Source of the DNA: Klebsormidium nitens
Lineage: Eukaryota > Streptophyta > Klebsormidiophyceae > Klebsormidiales > Klebsormidiaceae
Length of the DNA stretch: 64,000 bases
Assembly: GCA_000708835.1 (NCBI GenBank)
Contig: DF237164.1
Span: 62,001-126,000 of the forward strand
Direction: 5' to 3'
Shown: in pieces, positions 52,195 to 64,000 of the stretch
Position numbering within the stretch: the stretch's first letter is position 1
How the letters are laid out: every line of letters starts with the position of its first letter
Translations under genes and position numbers: made by a program
The notes under the pieces: generated by a model
The model's input: only the letters and a program-made list of their open reading frames with translations
Database searches by the model: none
What the model was told of the DNA's origin: nothing

Positions 52195-55100
52195 ATGGAG
52201 AGCAACCTGACTCTCACCCTCGAAGCTCTGGCGCCCACAGGGGCAGTATTCACCACAGAGCAGGTCTCGGCGTTCCAGTACTCGCTGCCCCTCAAGAAGA
52301 TCGAGGCAGGCCTCTCGACGCTGCAGGTGGGCGCACTTGTTCAGCGTCAGCGTCCCTCGCTTAGTGCCGCGCTTCTTGAATGAGACGCGGCAAGCTCCTC
52401 GGAAGTTGTCTCTTGATAACATTGTTCTTTATTCGGTTGTGAAGGTCCCCGAATCGAAACAGCACGGAGGTTTGGCATGTTAGTAATCATGGCATTTTCC
52501 AATCAATAGAAAAGATTTTTGACGAACAATCCCTGACAGTGGGGCTCACAATTCCACGACACGGCATCGCTCTTCCCGCTGCACGCTCGCTTGCAGGAGT
52601 CTGATTCAGCCCATTGACGTGCAGACCAGGAGACTTATAGCAGGTGCTAAGGAGCGTGGTAGTTTTCTAATCCAATCGTCTTCCCTCCATTGGAGATAGA
52701 TTTGATCATCAAGATGCTTTCCCACCACTCTTGACCACTTTTCAGCTACTTTTGCAGCCATTCTTACCACCAAATTTCACAGCACTCTCCACTAATCGAC
52801 CACTTTGACCCACTGGTGACCCACGTTTTTCATTTTTGGACCACTTTTGACCCCATTCAGACCCACATTCGTGGCAGCCTAAAGCACACGAGAGGCTTTT
52901 GTCCTGAACCGCAAATGGTTGAAGGAATCATTGAACCAGACAAGAAGTACGTTCTCCTCGTAGAAGGGCACCTAAGCAACCACAAACCAAGCTTGGTTAA
53001 TGCTGATCTCTTCCTGTGGCATGAGCCGTTCTCTCTCTCCTGCAGCTATGGGGGAAGATACTGGCGGAGAACGGGAAGGATTACCTGCTCGCTCAAGGCA
53101 GCTCGAAAGCGCCGTTCCGCATGAAGAACGAATTCCAGTTTGACACAAAGTACTACTACAGGTGCGTAAGGGCAGCTAGCGACGGCTTATTTTTCGCTTT
53201 GCCTCTGAAAATTCCGCCTGTCCGTGTGAAGTTGCATCATTCGTCAAACTCCTCAATCTGGTGTTAGTGGGAAAAGCTGATATCGGATATCGTCCAAAGA
53301 AGTGACGGGGAAGGGAATCGATTGGATGGAAAATGGGAATGCGAACCAGAAGAGGAAGTTCGTTTTGGCTTCAAAGGCGCTGGGCGGATGATTGTGAACC
53401 AAGAAATCTAAAAGTCTGATTCTGAGTCCTGTAAACTTGACAGAGTGGGTCGTTCGAGAACTGCACAACGCGTCCTAGGTCGAACATTTCGCAGCTTACT
53501 AAGTCACAGGAAGTGACCCCTTTGAGGAGTTATTGGCAAGGAGTCAGGCAAGCGGACAGCCGAGATCAGACTTCGTGAGCAGGGCAGTAATAATCAAGGC
53601 TATACGAAACCTTTTGTGGTGTCACACCGTCTGCCAGTCTCCTACACCGATTTCGCAAATTTGACCAAGGGCCTGCATCAACGAGAAACGCTGGGCAGAT
53701 CAATTAGCGAGGCAGAATATCCTCAAAGCTTGACCCAAAAATATTAACGGAGTTTTGAGGGGGCTGGGCAATGTTACGCTGGGCAATGTTACGATGAGTC
53801 CTAACTTAGGAAGCGAGCAGTTTTCGATCGAAGCGGACCTCACAGCAGTAAAAACGAGATTCGATAAATAGTGCGAAAAGGTACCAATTCAACGAACCCC
53901 CTTGAAGTTACCCCGCAATTCCTCCAGTACAAGCACAACACAGAGCAAGCCACTCATAGACGTGCAGCGTTACCAAGCGTCTCTAAAAGCAACGCTTGCA
54001 TCTGACCCGCATCTCATTTATCCTTACAGCCAGGACGGTGTCAAGTGGCTCGACCTCCAGCCAGTCTCGCCTGAGACCTCGGAGCGCTGCGCGAGGATTA
54101 ACACCGGTTTCACGGGCGATGCTGCACACATCTACGAGGTACCGGAGCCCGTAGTACCCACCGAGGCGGTCCCGCCTCCCCCGAGAGAAGCCGAGGGAGA
54201 AGCCGAGGCCGAAGAAGGTGACGTCACCTCTCGCTTTTGTCTGTCGGGATGAGACGTCACTTGTAGGGTTAGCTTGGCAAGGAAGATAACCTTCTCTGGT
54301 ACCGAGAAGGAGAGGAGACCAGACCTACGTGCATGTTCTTTGCCTCGTAAATGAGGCCCTCGTGCGTCAAAGTGAGCCGTCAGTACACGAGCCATGGACG
54401 TCGGGAAAGTGCTACTCGAGGAAGAACCGAAGTGTTTTTCTTAATACCTATGCAATGCAGAAAACGAACGGAAAGTACGCAATGACTGCGTCAAACCTGC
54501 AAACCAGTGGTAGCACTCCCGCTGCTAGTCTTCCTTGAAAGCATCCTATTGTGGACTCGGTTTTCAAACACAAAAAGCTTATCTGATCCAAGATTTTGAC
54601 GGAAGTACAGCCAACCCCTGGTCAAGTTGGAAGAAACTCTCATTCGCTTCTCAACCCGCCTTTCCGTTGTTTTTGTTTCAGATGCTGAAGCGGAGCAGCC
54701 GGAAGCCGCCGAAGAACCGGAGCCCGCCCCTGTGAAGACGCATCCCGTGCGAGAGGTAAGATTGAGTCTTGGCAGGTTGAGGCACTTGTTTGTATCCTCT
54801 TCTCTTTAAAACGTCCGAGCCAGCGTTTGGCTCCTTCACAGAGCGCCAGAAATGGTTGGTGTGTGGGCGCCTCGATCTAATCAAACGGAGAAGGTTACAC
54901 CCGATCCTGGCTAAGAACCTCTATCCAAGTCCGTGATCATTCGTGGTGAAAAAGGCCTACCGATGGCGTGAGGGTTAGCACAACCATCGCTGTTTCGCAG
55001 CCTTTCAATCACTCGTTCATTGACCTGACATACTTTGCGGACTCAAAACCTCTTCCACCCAAAGCGGCACTCCTGCGACCCCACTTTGACGGCTGCTGCC

Positions 55101-57959
55101 TCTAACACCGCTTTGACAACTCTGTTCCGCAGATCGAGCGGCTCGCGGCCGCGATGCGCGCCGTCGACGCCGACACCGCGGTCGCGCCCGCGGGCGCCAT
55201 CGTCCTGGACGCGCGCAGCGAGCTCGTGTACAACAAGCTGTTTGCAGGTGAGCGGCGTCTTCATTATCTTCGCAGAATCTCTTCGTTTTTCTTTGCGTCT
55301 CCATCATTCAAGCTTATAGTTTTTCAACCACTTGCTGTTCGCAGGTCAGCATCGTCTTGGCTATCCTTGCCGAATTACCCGCTCTCGTTCATACAAGCTT
55401 GTTTTTCCCTAATCACTTGCTGTTTGCAGGTCAGCCGCGTCTTTGAAAGCTGTTGTTGCACTTTAGACTTCATTTGCATATCCTATCCGTATCTTACCTT
55501 CTCTCTTCACGAGCTGTTTGCCGATTAGCAGCCTCTAAGATAATTTTTACCGGCTCGTCCCTTCTGTTTGCACCTCCTTTAGTTGTACCTTTCTTGCTCC
55601 GTTCACCGATCGTCGACTGAAAGAGAGGGGCGTCTCTCTTTCCGTTCATCTCGTTCAAAGGTTCCCTTTCGGATTTTCTTGTATCATATCAAAGTTGTTC
55701 CGTCTTTACATGCTAAAGGCCAAGAAAGTGGCCGCCTCTTCCCCTATCTGTCTCCTCTTTTCGTCTTCTGTCCAATCTGTGCCTTCATGTTGTTCAAAAG
55801 CGGTCATCGAGCGAGGGGGCGCTTCTCCTTCATCTTTAGTCAAAGAGTCTGAGCTTTCCCCCCTGTCCTTTCACTTTTCGATGACTGCCGACTCTCGACT
55901 GATCTCAAGTCGAATCTTGTACGCACCTCCCTTGTTCTCTTTCATCCGTTCCATTTTTGCGAGGCTTTAACCGTCCCCGCTTCGCGAGATTTTGCAAGCT
56001 GGAGGCCTGCTCTTTTCGTGATCCCCTCTCCCTGTTTATTACAAGCTGTTTGCGAGTGCGAGGCAGCTTTCCCATCAAACCCGCTTTTCCAGAGTCGCAG
56101 TTTCCAAAGCGTTCCACATCCTTGCGGATGAGGAGCTCCTTCGGTCAACTCCCTTCGCAAAGCTTCTTTCGACCCTCTTCTTGTTCCCAGTCCCTCAAGA
56201 CTTACGGCTGCCGTCTTTGTTTCTACGTTGGCTGCCCTGTTCCCAGCAAACACCTTTTGTCTCAAGGAAATTGGCCGCCTTGGCTCTCCTTCTTTCGCCG
56301 TAGGTTTTTGATTTGCGACTTCACTGCAACGCACGTCATTCTAGTGACGCCGCCTGTCTGATCCAGTTAGGTCAACCCAAGGCACTTTCAGTTGACCTAA
56401 ACACAGGGCGCTTTCGCGCTTAATCAACACTGGTAAAAGGCAGTCCAACCATAAAATAAACATACACATAAACATAAACCAAATAAACATAAACCACCTT
56501 GTCTTGGTAGAAGGGGCACTTAATCAGCCACAAACCAAGCTTGGTTAACATGAATTTCTCCCAGTGAAACTTCTGCACAGTGTGGAGACAGCCAGCGGTT
56601 TCGTGAAGCGGGCGGCCGGAATGCACAAGAGATTGGATACGGTTCGTACAGCAGGGCTGAAAGCAGTAGCCAGTCCATGCTTTGGTCTCCACCTACAAAA
56701 GACCGTGCACGCTTACATTGTGCACCAAAGGATTCCGGCGTTTCCGCGCTTCGTGGAGATTGCTTTTGCCCAAAGTAACCTAGTTCATCCTCTGCTTGCA
56801 GGCGTCTCGTATCCCTCCAGCCTGGACTCCTACATCCACATTCTGCAAGGGCCGAACGGCGCTTCCCTCTCCAAAGACATCCAGGGTTCGTGTTACTGCT
56901 TCCTAACTTTTCCGTCCCTTTTCAATTCCTTCAAACGGATGAGTGTCGCCGCGCCCTAAGGTAATGCCTCTCGGCATGCTTTCTTCGGCGGCGAAAATAA
57001 GTCTCACATTGGGTTATATTCTTCTTTGAGGATTGTTACGCTTTGAACGAACGACACGCTTGGGCTTTCCAACCGCCCAATTGAGCCAAGAACGACGAAA
57101 GTGTGACCTTCTACCGGCCTGTTTCATTTCTTGAGAGCGAGTTGCGAAGTTAAAACCTGAATGTGCAGTACACGGTGTGTCATTCGCACCATGATTCAGT
57201 TGTCGACTGCTGTGATCCAAAGCCTGCCAGTGCAAAACAAGCTTTTGGCTCCGGACCGAGGGTTTCCGGGATCACAACGGCCACGTGCACCGGCTTTCCG
57301 AGTGTTTCCAAGTGTGTGATACTATGCGAGGACAGTTTAGACCAAGAACGTCGCGGACGAGCGATAGCGCTGCTTTGCTTTTGTTGTCCTGTCTCTAGAA
57401 TACTGTCGGACGGAAGGGAACGCGAGACCATCGTCTTCGTACTTTGGACTCCAGCTCTTACTTCCTTGCACAGAAGCGTTCTATCGGGCAACCTAGAAAC
57501 CGTTTCCGGCACTCGCGACGAATTTTCAAGTCGGTGTCCTCCTCTCAATCCTTCCCTCCTGCGGAAAAAAGCAGCCGCTTGGATGTCGCATCATTTGGAT
57601 TCTCCTAAAGTTTCTACTCGCTTAAAAAACAAGCGCGATCCAAGTCGACACACCGTCCTCGGCTGATCTTGTCAGCAGCAATTACCTACGTAGTATACTT
57701 TTGCAAATCGGACCTCCCGAGCAGTTTAGGGGACGAGATGGAGCCCCGTCCTGATCTTTGAACGTAAAACCTTACGAAGCGTCCTCCTTCGCTTGCAGGT
57801 CTGTGGAGTCTGCAGTACGACGAGTTCCTGTGCACGGCGACCGTCCGCAGCCTGTTGTGGCCCGGCTATTCGCTGTACTACAGTGCGTCCGACAGAACCT
57901 GGGGGTCGCTCTACGTCGGCAGCGGGCTCAAGAACGAGGACGTGGCGTTCATGATATGA
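52195..57959 (+). CDS. RSP9: Radial spoke protein 9
   Basis: Seven exons: 52195-52326, 53046-53161, 54030-54217, 54682-54755, 55133-55247, 56802-56885, 57799-57959 (289 aa; human RSPH9 276). All phases fit. N-terminal FQYSLPLKKIEAGLSTLQLWGKILAENGKDYLLAQG and C-terminal LLWPGYSLYYS, WGSLYVGSGLKNEDVAFM match the RSPH9 family. An acidic Glu/Pro/Ala-rich linker in exons 3-4 (about 130-185) precedes the helical IERLAAAMRAVD segment. RSP9 is part of the radial spoke head in 9+2 axonemes and is needed for coordinated ciliary beating, so the organism is expected to make motile cells. Introns 1 and 5 contain repeats annotated separately. It runs tail-to-tail with beta-tubulin 2. Confidence 0.92.
52960..53001. 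repeat. Dispersed 42-bp repeat with AAGCTT palindrome, copy 1
   Basis: gtagaagggcacctaag, then cacaaaccaagcttggttaa, which contains the perfect palindrome AACCAAGCTTGGTT. It lies in RSP9 intron 1, about 45 bp before exon 2. Confidence 0.8.
55230..56090 (+). repeat. Decaying copies of the exon 5 end in RSP9 intron 5
   Basis: The exon 5 edge caagctgtttgcag|gtgagc is echoed at about 55330 (cttgctgttcgcag|gtcagc) and 55410 (cttgctgtttgcag|gtcagc), then more weakly at 55512 (gagctgtttgccg) and 56040 (acaagctgtttgcgag). The following ~20 bases (cggcgtctt) are also shared by the first copies. Confidence 0.7.
56454..56494. repeat. (ATAAAC)n-like simple repeat
   Basis: An imperfect run of ataaac/cataaacc units in RSP9 intron 5, directly before the second copy of the palindromic repeat. 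Confidence 0.8.
56507..56548. repeat. Dispersed 42-bp repeat with AAGCTT palindrome, copy 2
   Basis: gtagaaggggcacttaat, then cacaaaccaagcttggttaa; about 37 of 42 bases match the copy at 52960-53001, same orientation. Confidence 0.8.
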
Positions 57960-59114
57960 TTGGATAAGCATGGAAACAAATACCGAGTTTCAGATCGACC
58001 TTCTCAGGCGTGGTATATGGTCTGTTACGGATCGGAATTGCGAACGTTTGTTGCGATGAGCAAGATACGTACGCTCGACTACAAAGGACACAACACCTAT
58101 TACTTCTTCAGTTCCCGCTCAGTCTCTAACTGACGTTCTGCTGGCCGGTCGGCACCGTTGCATCAGCCTGCACCTACTGAGCCTACCCTAGCTGTCTCTC
58201 CTGCCCCCCTTCAATCAAGTTGATGCGTTTCAAAAGATCATCTGTCTGCATGATGCCAGGGCGGATTGAGCTAGCATGGCAATTTGCAACCCTGAACCAT
58301 GACGGTTGTCTAAACGACATGCACTTCTACATTGAATTTGCACATTGCCATATGTTATAATACCGCACACAAGCTATGCCAAAGCTCACGCGCATGCCAG
58401 TTGATGACTTGTGCACAAGTTTCATGAAAGACAGCGCCTGCCTGATCCTGTATGCATGTCCATGAATCAGATTCAGCATGATCACATGCAGTCCGTATCT
58501 CAGTGTACGGTTCACGGCGCATGATCTTCCCGTAAACAGTCACGGCAGATTGACTGGCGCGGGCCCGGCGGCAGCTCCCAATCATATGTTTTGCACACTG
58601 CATGATGGAATTGTGTACTAACGGTCACTGCAATCGTTTACTGTTATCGCCTCAGGTATGGCTGCGCAAGTTAGTATGCGCTAGGAAGCCGCACGTGCTG
58701 GAAGAGGTCTGGCTTCAAGTACTGTCAAGCTACCCTGACTTTTGACAAGTTGAAAGTGACGCGCCGGGGGCCACAAGAATGAGTCGCTTCAATGTGCCAA
58801 CGAACTTTTTGCATCTTACGAGCGTATGCGGCAGCGAGACTGTCTGGCAGCGCACAGTGGTCTGCGGAACCTGCATTGCTGACGTGTAAAACTCAGGCTT
58901 GAAGCAAACACATTATGCAACAAAATGAATTGTCGAAATGTTGACGCTCGCAAATGTTTGATCAGCATAAAGAACTGTTCCAACGACAATCCAGAAAGAA
59001 TGGTGGGAGCCTAGACATCGTATCAAATCAGATCGGATCTCCCTTGATAACAAGTCTCATCTGATAGTAGGAACTGAAACGCATCTGGTTATGCACTGCT
59101 TGACTTGCGTACAC
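57960..59114. other. Tail-to-tail intergenic region, RSP9/beta-tubulin 2
   Basis: No gene supported; contains both 3' UTRs. 58320-58620 has the short-palindrome, CATG/GCATGC-rich texture seen in other intergenic tails. Confidence 0.6.
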
Positions 59115-61415
<2,301 letters not shown>

Positions 61416-62030
61416 GGTTGCTGGTTAAACCGGAACAAGGAGGGCCAAAGGGGAGAGAGTTGAGGGAGAAGGCGCCCGAAGAACGTTGGAAAGTGGATCA
61501 CGAGAAGTGCAACGCCAGTTGAAGGATCGTTGAATGAAGCATTCCAATAATCAATTGCTCGATTTTGCAGCTACCGTAGATCATCTTTCTCCGCAATTTT
61601 CGAGTGTCCCCCGTTGACTGCAGTTCACCGCCCGGGGACCCTTACCATGGCACCGGGCAGCAGCACCTGGTGCAGCAGTACCGAGCACATTCTAGCGCTA
61701 CGAATTAGCTCACCCGCAGTCACCCGGGTCCTGTTCTTGCCCCTTCTGGACTTCCGGCGGCCATCCCCGGTGCTAGCTTCCACAATACGTAATTGCATTT
61801 TCGTATCACGTTGCGAGTCTTCCATCGAGATCAGCACATTTTTCGCGGGCCAGCATTTTTCGTGTTGCTCATGCTGCGCCTCTTCTGAGCTTTGGAACAA
61901 GCTAGCGTGGTCAGCATCCCTGTTTGGGGTGTACGTACAAGGCTTCAAAAAGGCGTGGGGGGTATTGTGTCCCTCGTTAAAGAGTCAAATTTTTTGCGTC
62001 GGAGTTGGGCTATATCTGCTTGCTGTTCGG
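61416..62030. promoter_or_regulatory. Divergent promoter, beta-tubulin 2/ADF
   Basis: 615 bp separate the start codons of a microtubule gene and an actin-regulator gene. TTTTTCGCGGG at 61839-61849 resembles an E2F site (TTTCGCGC with one change). No clear TATA box. The ADF leader is presumably in the right part, since the ATG at 62031 abuts a donor. Confidence 0.6.
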
Positions 62031-63468
62031 ATGGTAAGTGCGCGCTTTGTTGGCATCTTTTATCAGTGTTGGAAAAGTAGCTAAACCAGCCGCCTGCCTT
62101 CAATGATGGTGTTTGCTTTACTCATTCAAACGCGTATTGGTAACAGAAGCCGCTTTGCGTCTTGTCCATTTTGTTTCTTCCTGACAGATTCTTAGCTGCT
62201 TGAGCAGCTAGGTTGATGCTCTTTCCACTCGTGCGATGGGAAGAAATTTCTTCCGGTACACAAAAAATTGCTCTGCTTCAGCTTTGACAGTTTGGCCCAA
62301 CACTGTTTTTCATTGATGGGACTGCTTTTATTACGTGCGGTTTGTTTGTACATTGTCCCTGCTCCTCTGTCCCATCACTCCGAAGATGCTGATGCTGCAA
62401 CTTGTGGCACATTAGATCTGCCTCCTTTCTTTTCTAGGCTACCCGCATACATCCCCTTCTGTTTCCAAGAAGTGCACAATGTTGTCTCTCCCAGGCGAAT
62501 GCATCCTCCGGAGTGGGGGTGGAAGATGACTGTAAGCTAAAGTTCCTGGACCTGAAGAACAAGAGGGCCTACCCTTGGATCATCTTCAAGGTGGACGATG
62601 CAAAGGGGATTGTGGTAGTGGAGAGGCTTGGGAAGGCTGACGAAGACTACGAGGTCCTCCGCGCTGCATTGCCCGAGAACGATTGCCGATATCTTGTTTA
62701 CGACTACAACTTCGTCACGGAGGATAACTGCCAGAAAAGCAAGATCTTCTTCATCGCTTGGTAAGGGCCTTGCTGTTTGCTTTGCCAACCCTCGGGTGTG
62801 AAGAATTGTCCGTTCAAGGGGTGGTGGGGCAGGCTAAGGAAGTTGTGCTGTTGGATTGGTGTGAGGTGAAACCGAGAAACCCTTCAATCGCTAGGGTTCC
62901 AGGGGCAAATTTCCAGAGGCAATTTTACTTGGCTGTTAGTATCGAAGAGCAAAATTTAGGGTTTCATATACTGAGGAAGGATTCAGAAGTTCTAAACCAT
63001 TGCGCTTCATGCGGCGGGCAAGTCAAGCGGGCACACCATGTTGCTGTCACTATAACTTAATAGCAAAGTTGCCACGCTGAAACTTCGTAGTACTCTGGAG
63101 TACAGGGACGGGTGCTCCCAGAATTGTTGTCATCGCCTCAGTATACTTCGGGCTGCTCTAACCGTTTTCAGATCGTGCTTCTCACCACCTGAGATGCAAG
63201 TTGCTTTGGTTTCTGTGTTTTTTCTCAACATCCTGATGATGCTAGCAACACGTCTTGCTTCAGCATCTCTCCAGATTCCATTCAGATCAAACATGCAACT
63301 TGTCTCTTTTACAGGTCACCGGATACTTCGCCCGTCAGGCGTAAGATGATTTACGCAACCTCGAAGGACAGGTTTCGACGGGAGCTGGATGGAGTACAAT
63401 TGGAGATCCAGGCCACAGATCAAACAGAGATAGACATAGACGAGCTCAAGTCTCGGGCAAACAGATAG
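62031..63468 (+). CDS. ADF: Actin-depolymerising factor (ADF/cofilin)
   Basis: Three coding exons: 62031-62033, 62495-62760, 63315-63468 (140 aa). The first is only the ATG, followed directly by a consensus donor (atg|gtaagt), the conserved layout of plant ADF genes. The product starts [19 protein letters not shown]; Ser5/Ser6 are candidates for the regulatory N-terminal phosphorylation. The actin-binding long helix lies in [18 protein letters not shown], and the protein ends LKSRANR. It severs and depolymerises actin filaments in the cytosol. The length and all family landmarks are intact. Confidence 0.95.
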
Positions 63469-64000
63469 CATTGTCTACCACGAACCGCGAGTCTGGATCC
63501 TGTGAGGACTTCAGATTCGAAGACGTGTTCCAACGCTCTGTCAATTGCTTGCTTCTTTTGACCGTTTGACCTTTTCGAGGACACGGGCTTTCTGTAGTTA
63601 GTGCTTCGAGGAAGTGTTTCGAAGCTGGTTGAGCATGCTTCGTATCCTTTCTCAGAGATGGTTCTATTGTATTCCTTGTGGTTCATGGAGTTGGCGCTGT
63701 AGGCAAATCTCACGACATTCACTGTGTCAACGTTCTTTGCATATTAGCTGTACTTTTTTTGCCCCAGAGCGGAACCAAGCGAGCCACATGGGTGCCAATG
63801 GCGTGCCGACGCTGGTGCAATATTTTGCATTTGGTTGCACTTCTGCTATCCTCGCCAAAGTAATCAAGGGTTCCAAGTATGTACTGCATGTATATGGATC
63901 GCGTAAACACAATATTGCATGCAGTGAGTCAGGCCGGCTCAATTGTCGATACTGATCCTGCCCGATCATGGGTCGCAACATGATAAGCGCGGGCCAAAAG
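63469..64000. other. Right edge, downstream of ADF
   Basis: Presumed ADF 3' UTR and flanking DNA. I see no further gene. Confidence 0.5.

Overview
The window is nuclear DNA of a plant-lineage eukaryote, most likely a streptophyte green alga with motile cells such as Klebsormidium; a bryophyte or a related alga is not excluded. This is inferred from the gene set. Every recognised gene is split by GT-AG introns. The ADF/cofilin gene has the plant layout in which the ATG is an exon by itself. The MORN protein, the organellar oligopeptidase and the two-intron beta-tubulins are plant types. Radial spoke protein 9 and CCDC61/VFL3 are genes of motile cilia, which argues against seed plants and zygnematophyte algae.

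Layout, left to right: a membrane-anchored MORN-repeat protein (+, 685-3802); LSM12 (-, 5049-7867); splicing factor RBM25 (+, 8877-15377); alpha-tubulin (-, 16405-19472) head-to-head with beta-tubulin 1 (+, 20250-22638); a gene-poor 4.4 kb; a plastid/mitochondrial M3 oligopeptidase (+, 27029-36201); a region with two unrecognised minus-strand exon chains (38189-39955 and 40956-43012) and several repeats; CCDC61/VFL3 (+, 44250-49948); RSP9 (+, 52195-57959); beta-tubulin 2 (-, 59115-61415) head-to-head with ADF (+, 62031-63468). I joined exons by reading frame, splice phase and family similarity. For the nine recognised families, except some 5' ends and one CCDC61 acceptor, every join preserves the frame.

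Six of the ten recognised genes serve microtubules, cilia or actin, so this is a loose cytoskeleton neighbourhood. Three head-to-head pairs (LSM12/RBM25, alpha/beta-tubulin, beta-tubulin/ADF) share 0.6-1.0 kb upstream regions. The alpha/beta region carries a consensus E2F-type site and a TGGGCC site II-type element, suggesting growth- or S-phase-linked co-expression.

The most unusual signal lies inside introns. The oligopeptidase gene carries decaying tandem copies of exon edges, each with its splice site, lying in the intron beside the true exon: at least five copies of the exon 3 start, two of the exon 6 end, three of the exon 7 start and one of the exon 8 end. RSP9 intron 5 has a similar series, and introns of RBM25, alpha-tubulin and beta-tubulin 1 hold plainer 50-125 bp tandem duplications. 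The inverted beta-tubulin genes also show a sharp gradient of identity, from about 9% difference in exon 1 to about 1% in exon 3, across introns that do not align by eye.
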